This document shows positions 39,830-49,849 of a stretch of DNA of 64,000 nt, one piece after another (positions within the stretch are counted from its first letter, which is position 1; the number at the start of each line of letters is the position of its first letter). The position numbers were made by a program, and so were the translations under genes. Location: assembly GCA_032622095.1 (NCBI GenBank), contig CP136064.1:262733863-262797862 (forward strand), written 5' to 3'. A model generated the notes under the pieces. It had not been told where the DNA came from and did not search any database. It was given only the letters and a program-made list of their open reading frames with translations. The stretch is from Siphonodentalium dalli. Taxonomy: Eukaryota > Mollusca > Scaphopoda > Gadilida > Siphonodentaliidae.

Positions 39830-40329
39830 GGCACGGGCGGCGTTCGTTGCAGAAATATTCATATTTGTTCAAATCGCCATCAACAGAAGGAATATTAAAA
39901 TATATATATAGCTTTGTTCATATGCCAAACATAATCAGCGCTAAATATTATATTGTCACCAAGACGTACGATGGTGTAGTAAACAAGAGCCTGCTCGTGT
40001 TAAAGAAGTTTTACATAACACAGCGCAATTCTAATCACACACAAATGATATAAACGCTCTTTATTTTTTCCATATCAGGAAAGCAGTAACAAATAACTAT
40101 TTTTATGTTACCATGTCCGGATCTAAACAAAAGCCAGGTAACGTTACGTTTTTTTGCTTTTGCTTACATAATAAAGGGGAAAATTTACAATACCATACTG
40201 TTTATGCCATATTTCTGAATTGTATAAGAACAAAGTCTGTCTATATTTGACTATTCTTTCTGTTTATGGCGGTTTTTGGCGGAGCTGAATATTTTAACAG
40301 CATACCCATCGCCAACGCCGCCCGTATCT
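39830..40329. mobile_element. 500-bp TTAA-flanked element, family II
   Basis: TTAA at 39826-39829 and 40330-40333. The left end AGGCACGGGCGGCGTTCG and the right end (reverse complement AGATACGGGCGGCGTTGG) match at 15 of 18 positions. The interior is AT-rich and non-coding; a 68-codon frame at 39847-40053 has no domain. A short ATG frame at 40113 ends at a GTAACG donor-like site, too little to call an exon. Confidence 0.7.
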
Positions 40330-40339
40330 TTAATTCTAA

Positions 40340-41620
40340 TCCTACTATTTAACATATATAAACAAAAGTGTTGACAAAAATAAATAGAATGGAAACTATG
40401 GATTGATTGGAACCGTTTTCGTAAATAAAACGCAACAACTAGTGTTGAACGTTGTGCAGACAGTCACATACTATTCTGCATGCTTTTCTTTTCGGAGGAG
40501 ATAACTTCAGATAAGCGGTGACCCGCTTGTTGTTATGTCCTCTTCACCCCCTTCTATTCTAACCTGTCATATAAATCACAATGATCAATGTCTTGTTTCA
40601 TGTATATATGTATTAATTGAGGGTAGAAATAAATATTGTTTAAACCATTCAGAGACGGCGACGATACATGTAGCTCGGGAAATTAAACGGTATACTTCTA
40701 TATATTTATGCACCCTATTTAGTATCGGAAAGATAAACAAACGTATTTATAATTAAGTACAAAACATCCCTTCTTATTCGGCGTTGACATTTAAAGAGCG
40801 TTTCTCGTTTCCGTCACGATAAATACTGTCATTTTAGCTAACAAAAAAAAAGATTAATTGCTATGAAGTCGGTAACGTTCGTTCATATGTTATGACTGTG
40901 ACTGTGTTTCGCTTTAATCGCGGGGTTTAGGGGCAAAAACAAACCATGCGATGAATTGTCAACAGTTCAAGAACGTCATATACATAACAATCATTTATCA
41001 GGTAGAAGTTCAGAATGATGAAAAAGACAACAGGTCATGCTGTTTTAAAATAGTGATTGTTATGTATATGTATGTCTGTGTATGTAGTAATAAATAGATA
41101 CACTATTGTTTTTAAATCATATATTTTATGGTTCAATATACTGCAGGTAATATTTGCCATCTTAGTGTAAATAGGAAGAGAGAATGCATATGGATATACA
41201 TTAAAATTTATCCATTGACTCTTTGGAATGATTCTGGACTGTCTCAGTTACAACTTAGAACTTCGAATGAAACAAAAAATTCATTAATATTTTTTATAAA
41301 ATAACGAGAATACTGAAGTCGGCGGTGGAAGTTTTCTGTGATTGTTATCTTGTGCATTTAGTTTCCAAATCCAGCGATAAACGCATGTTTTACGTTTAAC
41401 CTCTTCAATTTCATTTTTAATCATTGTTTTTATGTAAATAACTTTATTTAAACACAACATAATGAGGATTAGAGGTTTCCCTCATCTTGGGAGGTGTTCA
41501 TTTAGATGAAGACAAAGAGAGGTGTGACACCTGTCCTTAACGTGACAAGATATTGTAATGACCAATGGGAATCAGAGTTAGTTAGTGGGCGTGGTTTAAG
41601 GCGTGACTTATGATTTCGCG
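40340..41620. other. Gene-free AT-rich stretch
   Basis: A 73-codon frame at 40535-40756 has no recognisable domain. TTTAAAGAGCGT at 40791-40802 matches the recurring motif discussed in the findings. Nothing else can be supported. Confidence 0.35.
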
Positions 41621-41626
41621 GTAAAA

Positions 41627-41686
41627 ATGTCAGAAAATGCTGCCATTGCTCTATGGACTGTCGCGCTATTCACATCTATCCATACG
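41627..41686 (+). CDS. Candidate first exon, signal-peptide-like
   Basis: ATG opens a 20-codon frame (MSENAAIALWTVALFTSIHT) ending exactly at ACG|GTATGT, an acceptable donor. The context AAAAATGTC fits an animal start codon. The middle is hydrophobic (AAIALWTVALF), consistent with a signal peptide or membrane anchor. No in-phase second exon was identified before the oxygenase gene at 44.3 kb. It may be chance, or the N-terminus of a separate secreted protein. Confidence 0.25.
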
Positions 41687-42127
41687 GTATGTTTACTATC
41701 AACTGACGTTTCTCTTTTCGTCTAAAATAAAACAAAGTAGTTTAAATTAAAGTATTTTCAATGTATAGATCGTTCATAAAAAGTCTTCGAGACCCAATTA
41801 AAATTGTCAAACAAACATTTTGTATAACCATTTCTAAAAAGAAATTATAAATGGTCTGTGAACTGAATTAATATTTTATGTTGGTCATTTAGTACCCGCA
41901 GACTGAGGGTCCCAAATTGTATGTGATAAAGTTAATGGTAATACATGATAGATAACATATTCTCCCGCACCAAATTCGCTCTTGACGTTGTTTCCCTTGT
42001 TTTCATCACCAGTTCTGGACGATTCAGGTATGCAACATCTGCAAATGCCAATATGATAATCATGCATAGCTTATGGTTGATGGTATGTATATTGAATGAT
42101 TTATGGGGGGGGGGGGTGCTTACGTAA

Positions 42128-42436
42128 CTGCCAACTCGTAACTGATTTGGTCATCTCGTAGCTTCAGTTCGTGAGTATTTTCCTGCCCTTGCATGTCATG
42201 TTTTACCTCCATGAAATGACACAGAAGCCCACCAGAATGCCACACGATGTTATGTTAGGCTTCGTTCATCGTTTATAGTGCATCGTCTGGTGTTATGGTG
42301 CTCTTCTTTTTATTTCTGAAGGAGGGTACGAGATGACTCACAGGGTACGAAATGACTCACGACCAGAGGGTACGAGATGACCAAATCGGGTACGAGTTGG
42401 TAGGGTACGAAATTGCGAGGGTACGAAATGACTGTA
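42128..42436. mobile_element. Small foldback element carrying the satellite motif
   Basis: The left arm CCAACTCGTAACTGATTTGG then TCATCTCGTA (42130-42159) pairs with the right segment GATGACCAAATCGGGTACGAGTTGG (about 42376-42400). The right half holds six copies of GGGTACGA(G/A) in forward orientation between 42326 and 42426, the signature of the 14-33 kb satellite. No coding capacity; the exact ends are unclear. Confidence 0.6.
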
Positions 42437-42540
42437 ACCCGCTCATAGCCGGGAGAAATTCCATAATTGTTAATGTAGCTACTCAAAGGAAAACCATGCA
42501 ACCACAAACTGGGATCTCCACCAACAGAGCAATACATTAA

Positions 42541-42735
42541 TTGTTAAAGTCAATTGGCGATTTGCCCACAAAAATACACCTAATAATATTCGCTTTTGAA
42601 TTGTTCCCGGTATCGAAATATGTCGGTATCGTTATATGTCACAGAGAAGAAGTCATACAAAGTATAACTGTGAACACGCTATTTGGGTCCAAAAAAATAA
42701 ATGCACGGAACACGGACAGAGAGTTCCGTGTTACG
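42541..42735 (+). repeat. Dispersed ~200-bp repeat, copy 1 of 3
   Basis: Contains AAAATACACCTAATAATATT, TTGAATTGTTCCCGGTATCG, GTGAACACG and TTTGGGTCC. Reverse-orientation copy at 48905-49130; forward copy at 57545-57770. Non-coding. Confidence 0.75.
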
Positions 42736-42748
42736 TCTATTTCTGATG

Positions 42749-42996
42749 ATATGGAAGTGGTAGCCCAGTTGTTAGAGTGTCGGACTTGTAATGGTGTTAA
42801 TGCACCGGTGTGAGTTCGCGTCAAGCCGGTGGACTGTCGTCTCAACAACAGTGGCTTGGCCGGATTGAGCGGTTTGTGTTCTATACATAGCCGTACGTTG
42901 TTTCAAATCTCGCGCCAGGTTGTGACCATTGGGCAAGGTCTCTTGTGTTGTACTCGCTTCGTCGCACCTAGATGAATCGCTGAACTAAGTGGTTTC
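42749..42996 (+). mobile_element. tRNA-derived SINE, 5' part
   Basis: Begins with a tRNA-like head: an A-box-like GTAGCCCAGTTGTTAGAGTG, then ACTTGTAATGG, then a B-box-like GTGAGTTCGCGTC. A non-tRNA body follows. The head cannot fold into a good cloverleaf, so this is not a functional tRNA gene. The body stops at an 840-bp inverted-repeat element and plausibly resumes at 43837. Confidence 0.6.
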
Positions 42997-43836
42997 CCAT
43001 AGGCGACAGTGTTAACGTTTTGGCCAAATTCACTGAATTGAAGCCTGCATGCCATACCGGTGATGTTTACCCAGCTAGATTGACACCAGTTTATCACGAA
43101 AATGCAAAACAGAATCATAGGTCATGTGTTTACTTTTTTTAATAAATCCCCAAGTGTACGACAGGGCTACCCCACAGCCAAATTTGATCTGGAAAAACCC
43201 AGAACTACAACAGCTAGTTAAATAAATTTCCCGCTCACAAAAATCCATTCCCCCATTTAATTCACCAGTGTAAATTATTAGATATGACGTACAAATCAAA
43301 TAAACGCGATGTCATCCTTTAATAACGTGTCGCATGCATCAGGCGAAGGCCATTCTTCAGTTACCTTCACCTTTAGCATTCCACTGTGTACTCGCTCCCC
43401 GACTCTGGAGGTTACAAGCAACTAATTATATAGAGTTACGCTTCTTGAATTTGTGTAGGGAAACTTAAGTCAGCATGAAAAAAAATTCTGGCTGCTGATT
43501 GGTTGATTATCATTGAGGGAAATACCCCTAAGGGAACAGAAAAGCATAGCCTACGTAAATATGGCGATCATATATGTTTAGATGTCCAGGAAGAGTCTGG
43601 TGGGGTCCCGAAGTTATGGAAGGGGTCTGGGTATTTTTATGCTGCTGATTTTTGTGCAGTAAATGGGATAGTTGTGGGAATGCAAGATTATCGTTTGAAC
43701 AATATACCGAAAAGGGCGCGTTTGTTGTCACAGACTGGTGCAGCGGATAACGTTCTAAGGGAAACTTGACCACTTGAAGTTCAAATAGGCTTAACCCATG
43801 GCCGGCGGTACTTTTAGTTAACACTGTCGCCTATGG
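42997..43836. mobile_element. 840-bp element with perfect 20-bp inverted repeats
   Basis: The left end CCATAGGCGACAGTGTTAAC (42997-43016) is exactly reverse-complemented at 43817-43836. A looser second block (GGCC, AAGCCT) follows inside both ends. The interior carries 70-98-codon frames on both strands without any domain. The target duplication is not clear. Confidence 0.7.
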
Positions 43837-44095
43837 AAAATAATTAGGTGTTTGTAACCTGGAACACATTTAGCTCCCTGATTCCTAGACGAGAAATAGG
43901 GACCTGATTGTTGATTATCCATAAGCCGCTCTAGTGAAGCGCCTGTAAAATGACAGCAGGCACAATACTCGCTCGGCATTACTCGCTCGGCACTACTCGT
44001 AAACAGCTGGGGTAATAATATAAGCACTTCGAGCTACACCAGGGATTAAGCGCTATATAAATGCTATACATTATTATTGTTATTATAGAAGTGTT
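43837..44095 (+). mobile_element. SINE 3' part with ATT-rich tail
   Basis: Ends in GGGATTAAGCGCTATATAAA followed by TGCTATACATTATTATTGTTATTAT, a tail shape common to invertebrate SINEs mobilised by LINE machinery. A short duplication (ACTCGCTCGGCA twice) lies at about 43968-43992. It probably belongs with the SINE head at 42749-42996, split by the intervening element. It lies about 200 bp upstream of the oxygenase start codon. Confidence 0.5.
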
Positions 44096-44297
44096 TGTTT
44101 CAGTTATGCGCGAAAACTTAAAAACAATCCGTCGGACTATATATTGACGATAAACAGACGTTTAATTAACATCGGCCTTAAAGTTGACCGAGAAAGCTCT
44201 TTAAGCATGCACGGTTTTATTGGTGCAAACATACAGCTAATATAGTACTGTAATACGTCTTATGTTTACCGTCTGCTTAAGTTTCGTGGCAGCCAAG

Positions 44298-44456
44298 ATG
44301 TCCATCCCGGTGATAGATTTCTCTGCGTACAGTCTGGACAAAACTGAGTCGGAGGTCACGAATGACGAACTTAAACCATTAGTAGAGGAGATATTCAGAG
44401 CATTTACAGACACAGGATTCTGTTATTTGAAAAATCACGGAATTAAACAACAGACA
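44298..44456 (+). CDS. 2-oxoglutarate/Fe(II) oxygenase-like gene, exon 1
   Basis: Encodes 53 residues starting MSIPVIDFSAYSLDK, then a helix (LKPLVEEIFRAFTDTGFCYL) and KNHGIKQQT. This is the N-terminal DIOX_N signature of isopenicillin-N-synthase-like oxygenases: an (I)PVIDFS start, a helix, GF(C/F)YL, and (K/N)NHGI. Known members oxidise small molecules with 2-oxoglutarate and O2 in the cytosol; the substrate here cannot be told. An upstream in-frame ATG at 44262 would add 12 residues, but family proteins usually start at the Met before IPVIDF. The exon ends at ACA|GTGAGT in phase 0, and intron 1 is 3,676 bp. Catalytic His/Asp residues lie in later exons not seen here. Confidence 0.85.
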
Positions 44457-44570
44457 GTGAGTATATGCCACAGGATCCAACACGATGATATACGATAGCT
44501 TTTAGGTACTAGATATGTTTATTCTGATATAAAATGGATATTAGGCCACCGCAAATATATGACCCCGCGA

Positions 44571-44770
44571 ACATAGGTTTATAATCGATTGGTAAAATAT
44601 TCAAATAGGTTCATAATCGATTGGTAATAATCAAATAGGTTCATAATCGATTGATAATATTCAGATAGGTTCATAATCGATTGGTAATATTCGAATAGGT
44701 TCATAATCGATTGGTAATATTCAAATAGGTTCATAATCGATTGGTAATATTAAAATAGGTTCATATTGGA
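44571..44770. repeat. 30-bp minisatellite in intron 1
   Basis: About seven units of ATAGGTTCATAATCGATTGG plus TAATATTCAA, the first and last more diverged. Confidence 0.92.
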
Positions 44771-45026
44771 TTATTTTATTCTGAATCGCTGCAGTTTGGC
44801 TTTGGGAGTGAGATCCGGGAGGATTTTAAATGGCTCTCAGTCCTCTCATACAACCCACTGACTTTGATTATGTTATAATGCCGCTGAAGTGCATATGTAT
44901 ACTTTGTGGATAAATTCATATCTAAAGATTCAGGGCTAATACTACGGGATTCTGATATGAGCCGATAGTGGACTTATCACCGTTACTCCGTTTTATGGTG
45001 CGGGCCACAGTTAAATCACATTTTAA

Positions 45027-45470
45027 AGGTACCCAATCCGATCAGAGGTCCCCATGTCATCAAGATACAACAACAACATTTCTTCAAAATACGCTTTAGT
45101 TATCAGAATCGAATAATTGCAACAAAATAATGCTAACCACACTCGACTATGGTATAAAATTTCCCAAAACGTGTCATTTATTAACATTTTGTGCAACAAA
45201 ATATGGCCGTATTATCACTTAAGTATTCACGAAATTTTGCCGTATTACGACTTGTTTTTAGAGTTGTCCATCTTCATCCGCAATTTTGACCGAGACCATT
45301 CGTTTGACGGCATGTTTCTGGGCCACAAGCAATTGAAATAATAAACTTCAAAAATAGATATCTGATCACTCCGAGCGTTGGTGGATATGTTCCTCGACTC
45401 GAATCAAATATTTTTACCCCCGAAGCCAAAGAAATAGTAATTTAGGGGTGTTTAATCGGATTGAGTACCT
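45027..45470. mobile_element. 444-bp TTAA-flanked element, family I copy 2
   Basis: TTAA at 45023-45026 and 45471-45474. Ends AGGTACCCAATCCGATCAG and AATCGGATTGAGTACCT. The right half closely follows copy 1 (CCTCGACTCGAATCAAATAT, ACCCCCGAAGCCAAAGAAAT). The left half carries about 140 bp absent from copy 1. The element lies in intron 1 of the oxygenase gene, and its right TTAA is shared with the next element. Confidence 0.85.
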
Positions 45471-45474
45471 TTAA

Positions 45475-45870
45475 AGAGCGTGCATCTGGTAGGGCATGAG
45501 TTGGTTTATTCGAGTTATTGTCCGCCCATAATGAACTTATAATCAGTTCTTATGAGTCGATAATGTCACTATAACGCTCTCATTTCCTTACTGAAATGAG
45601 GGTGAGTCTATACGCATTTGTTTTAACGTACAACAAATACTATTATAAGCCGATAATGCTGGTTTTTTTGGAGAACATGCTGAATATTGGCGGCCCAGTA
45701 TGTTCCCCGGAAACAAGCACATTATCTGCTTATAACAGAGCATATTTAGGTAGATAATCTGCTTAGAATCGCCTCATTTTGTGTCAATAATGTGCTGAAA
45801 ATAGGAAGAATTTAGTGTACGCTCTGTTGCGTGTTTTCACTGTGACCCGCGCCATAAACGTAATAACGGG
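45475..45870 (+). mobile_element. TTAA-associated repeat, family III copy 1
   Basis: Starts AGAGCGTGCATCTGGTAGGG directly after a TTAA. It shares with 46836-47275 the phrases GGTTTATTCG, CATAATGAACTTATAA, ATAAGCCGATAA, GGTAGATAATCTGCTTA, ATCGCCTCATTTTG and TTTTCACTGTGACCCGC. The right terminus is degenerate (ACGCTCTG). Confidence 0.65.
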
Positions 45871-46835
45871 TCAGAGTCCATTATCAGGTTATTTAAAAAT
45901 CAAATAATCACATTATGTATACCATTTTACATTATAGGTCGATTTCCGCGATGATGTGTTGGGCGGCCAGTCTCATATTGACTTTTGTTTTGTACTCATG
46001 ATCATCTATGGACAAGACACATTAGAGAAATTTTATTTAACTCTGGGCAATCACAATTAATGACCTCTGAAAAATTATTATGCGTGAAACAATTTATCGA
46101 TTGTGTTAAATGTAGTGTAATACTATCCAATAACAGCTGGTCAGTCCTGAGTGTGTATATAATTTATTTTGTAATTTCTGGAACCATTATCTCTGCTTAT
46201 TAAAGTGTCCACAAGGATATTGTATTTCAGTTGGAAATTATTTGATTCTCTTTTACTCATTGTTTTATAGCACGTGCATGATAACATTATTCTAACTGGA
46301 GACAATGACTGATAAAAGTAAGCCAAATCAGGTTGTCTTCGCGTGTGGCATTCTTAATCAACCCACATCTGGACTTTCTTCATTTGTCTCATAGTAGGCC
46401 AATCAGAATGAACCACGTTAAGAAAATGGATTCATTTTCTGTATAGTTGCTTGTCCCCATTTTTAGAAATAGATTCTCTTCCACGCAGACTTCCAGAGAA
46501 GTTGTAATGCATTTAGCTACGTGACTGCTCGTGTAATGTTTACTTGTATTGACTGAATTCCATCATGTCTAAGGGTTCTTATACTTAGTGAAAAGGAAAT
46601 CTGGGAGTGCTACAGTAATTTTAGCAGTGATTTCAAGACAAAGTGAGAGTCCAAAAAAGACCAGATTTATCGCATATTTAAACGCGATATCACTTTTGAA
46701 CAATATCTTGAAATCTTAGAAAGTATAAATCGAATTGACTTATGTAGGCTCCGTACAGCTAACCACATTCTCCCAATCGAGACAATGAGGCTGAATGTGA
46801 CAGATAAGGGCAGGAAATGCCCTTTATTATATTAA

Positions 46836-47236
46836 AGAGCGTACATCAAGCGATGAGCTGGTTTATTCGTCGTATTGTCCGTCCATAATGAACTTATAAA
46901 TAAGTTATTATGCGTTAATATAATTGCATTAAAACCCTCTCATTTGCAGATCGTTATGTACTAAAATGAGGCGATTCTACACCGATTATGAACCTAAAAC
47001 AAATTCTTTTATAAGCCGATAACGTGCCATGGACATTTGCTAAAAATAACAAGGAACTGGTGGGCCAGCCTGTTCTCCCACAAATCCACACATTAACTGC
47101 TCATAATAGAAGTTGCTTTGGGTAGATAATCTGCTTATAATCGCCTCATTTTGAGTCGATAATCACAATATCAACTCATAATGAGCGGATTATAATCAGA
47201 TTATGTGCGGACAATGAGCCAACTCACGACTTTTCT
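46836..47236 (+). mobile_element. 401-bp TTAA-flanked element, family III copy 2
   Basis: TTAA at 46832-46835 and 47237-47240. The subterminal inverted repeat is visible: GATGAGCTGGTTTATTCG and TATTGTCCGTCCATAATGA near the left end pair with GACAATGAGCCAACTCACG at the right. Similarity to copy 1 continues past the right TTAA (CGTGTGTTTTCACTGTAACC), so the true right border may be further out. It lies in intron 1 of the oxygenase gene. Confidence 0.6.
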
Positions 47237-47720
47237 TTAACGTGTGTTTTCACTGTAACCCGCACCATAAAAATAATTATAATGCACTTAAGCCAATATA
47301 CCCCCGGAAACATCACATATTTGCGGGGGGTATTCACGATAACCTGTCGCAATGTATAGTCCGGCTCACCGCTTCAATGTTACATATTCCTACGCGCCGA
47401 TATTGCCGTCAGCTGAATTCCTAATCTCGTCCATGCCCAATCCAGCTCCGTCCACTCACAGGAGCTTGGAATTTGGTCAAAACCCCTCTTTTATTGGCAG
47501 AACCACCACCCGGGACCATAGGTCACGGAAGGAACGAAACACGAATTTGTTGCCACCCATTTCGAACTCAACTGTATTCCTACAAAAAATATATTTTCAC
47601 TAAAAACTTTTGGTACCTCTTACACCTTAGATGCCAATCTACAACATTCCAAAGGTATATTTTTCCAGTTCTTCGAAAACCTCACTTTATTTCGGTAATG
47701 TATTGTAAATTGTTCATATT

Positions 47721-48132
47721 GATTACCATGCATTCAGCAGATAACAGACACATGCACTATATTTATGTATGAAGCTGATTACCATCCATTCAACAGATAA
47801 CAGACACATGCACTATATTTATGTATGAAGACGATTATCATTCATGCAACAGATAACAGACACATGCACTATATTTATGTATGAAGCCGATTATCATTCA
47901 TTCAACAGATAACAGACACATGCACTATATGTATGTATGAAGCCGATTATCATTCATTCAACAGATAACAGACACATGCACTATATTTATGTATGAAGCC
48001 GATTATCATTCATTCAACAGATAACAGACACATGCACTATATTTATGTATGAAGCCGATTATCATTCATTCAGCAGATAACAGACACGTGCACTATATTT
48101 ATGTATGAATCTGCTTACCATTTATTCAACAG
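47721..48132 (+). repeat. 56-bp minisatellite ending at the exon 2 acceptor
   Basis: About seven and a half units carry ATTCAACAGATAACAGACAC, then ATGCACTATATTTATGTATG and AAGCCGATTATC. The last partial unit (TTATTCAACAG, 48122-48132) is the 3' splice site of exon 2, and the first exon bases ATAACGGAC match the unit's ATAACAGAC. Each full unit therefore carries a CAACAG|ATAAC acceptor-like sequence. Confidence 0.93.
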
Positions 48133-48248
48133 ATAACGGACCTATTCGACGTCTCGAGAGAGTTCTACGCCCTTGACGAGGAAACGAAATTGAAATATGC
48201 GAAACCAGATGGAGCATTACATGGTTTCATTGGAGTAGGCAAAGAATC
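48133..48248 (+). CDS. 2-oxoglutarate/Fe(II) oxygenase-like gene, exon 2
   Basis: Joins exon 1 in phase 0 and encodes ITDLFDVSREFYALDEETKL, then KYAKPDGALHGFIGVGKE and the first two bases of a Ser codon. This is the expected continuation of the N-terminal domain: a helix ending in FY/FF, the LDEETKLKYA segment (family form LPxExK), and a glycine-rich HGFIGVG turn (family form xGYxxxG). The acceptor is TTCAACAG|ATAACG and the donor TC|GTAAGT. The 3' splice site lies at the end of a minisatellite built from copies of itself. Intron 2 is 4,669 bp. Confidence 0.87.
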
Positions 48249-48904
48249 GTAAGTGTATAATTAGAGCGTTTAACACGTCAGCCATAATGTGGTTTAAATT
48301 AACATTTATTTATGTCCCAAATCGCTTGACATATTATTTTTAATATTTCACAAACAAATGAAGAAAACATTATGCAGGAGAGAATATGGAAGACGATGGT
48401 CTGGGATCAACCTTTGTCTGCATATAGTAACACATTTCATCAGAGTAGGAAAGTGCATCTAACATGGAACATGACACGGGATACGCAACATACTTGCAAA
48501 AGGATATCACAATACACACATTACGTAATCGTCTACATACATTGCTGTACCGATGGTACATGTATGTAGACATTCGTTATATAAATATATTTACACGTAT
48601 TTGTATTTTGTCCAATTGATCCTAAGTCATTGAGCAAACCAAATTCATTATTTATTCCCAATGATTACTAAATACGTCATCAATGAACGATTTTGTCAAG
48701 TTTCCAATGTTTTGAAACCAAACTTTATGAATACACATAGTTGCCTTAAGATTGGACAGTCAAAAGCTTAAACGGACATAGCTCATTCGAGTTTCCAAAT
48801 TATGTTGACGTAATTTGGAAGGAGGTATTAGATAAGTTGACAAATACACGAAATGCTGATACATCAGCACATAATTGAAACAAACGCACTTTATTTCTAC
48901 TATA

Positions 48905-49130
48905 TTAGAAATAGACTAACACGGACAGCTCTTTTCTGTTCCATGCCGTACAAATGGCTGTTTGTGTTTGGGATCAAAACATCGTGTTCAAAATTATATT
49001 TTTTATAAATTCAATGCGTCTTTCTGGGAAATATAATGCTCGCAGAAAGGTAGTTCAAGTATTCATTTCGATACCGGGAACAATTCAAAAGCGTATATTA
49101 TTAGGTGTGTTTCGTAGCGCAAATCTGAAA
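48905..49130 (-). repeat. Dispersed ~200-bp repeat, copy 2 of 3
   Basis: Reverse-orientation match to 42541-42735: TTTCGATACCGGGAACAATT, CAAAAGCGTATATTATTAGG and TGTTTGGGATC. It lies in intron 2. Confidence 0.7.
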
Positions 49131-49294
49131 AACTGATGTTATAAAACTGTCAAGTTATTCTATAAGGTGCAACTAGAAAAAACTAAAATTACCAATATCA
49201 TATGACACGGACATATATTCACTCGTTTCTAAATCTTCATTTGCCCTCCGATGTGTGCTTTATGAGATCCCGTTAAAATGGCGTTTGCGGTCAC

Positions 49295-49626
49295 CTAGCA
49301 TGTATAATACATGAACACCTAGCATGTATAATACATGAACACCTAGCATGTATAATACATGAACACCTAGCATGTATAATACATGAACACCTAGCATGTA
49401 TAATACATGAACACCTAGCATGTATAATACATGAACACATAGCATGTATATTACATGAACACCTAGCATGTATAATACATGAACACCTAGCATGTATAAT
49501 ACATGAACACCTAGCATGTATAATACATGAACACCTAGCATGTATAATACATGAACACCTAGCATGTATAATACATGAACACCTAGTATGTATAATACAT
49601 GAACACCTAGCATGTATAATACATGA
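49295..49626. repeat. 24-bp minisatellite, about 14 copies
   Basis: The unit CACCTAGCATGTATAATACA plus TGAA is almost invariant. Because 24 is a multiple of three, it opens two long minus-strand frames (126 and 151 codons) of pure octapeptide repeats; neither is a gene. It lies in intron 2. Confidence 0.97.
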
Positions 49627-49756
49627 ATTGACACACACATGTACTAGTTTGATTGTTACGTGTTTGCTATCGTTAGCAGCAAATTGATGTGTTGTTAACC
49701 TTTGGTAGCATGGATGGGGTAATGGTAATGCATTACTTTTCCACAAGTAATTAAAA

Positions 49757-49842
49757 GTAATTTGTAATGTGTCCTTCTTAGTATTACATATAATTCAAAG
49801 TAATTTGTAATGTGTCCTTCTTAGTATTACATATAATTCAAA
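49757..49842. repeat. 43-bp direct duplication
   Basis: AATTTGTAATGTGTCCTTCT plus TAGTATTACATATAATTCAAAGT occurs twice in tandem, identical except at the end. Confidence 0.9.
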
Positions 49843-49849
49843 GTGATGC

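Noticed and set aside
40113-40137. Ninth candidate-type exon (MSGSKQKP before GTAACG)
   Set aside because: Only eight codons, a weak donor, and it lies inside a TTAA-flanked non-coding element.
13858-42436. A single 28.6-kb transposon bounded by GTCATTTCGTACCC ends
   Set aside because: The ends do look inverted, but the right cluster is better explained by its own local foldback at 42128-42436. The interior has no gene that would mobilise it.
42749-42820. Functional tRNA gene
   Set aside because: A- and B-box-like text is present, but acceptor and T stems do not pair well and a non-tRNA body follows, so a SINE head fits better.
49260-49746. Two long minus-strand open frames (126 and 151 codons)
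   Set aside because: Both are read through the 24-bp minisatellite. The unit length is a multiple of three, so frames stay open by construction, and the peptides are pure octamer repeats.
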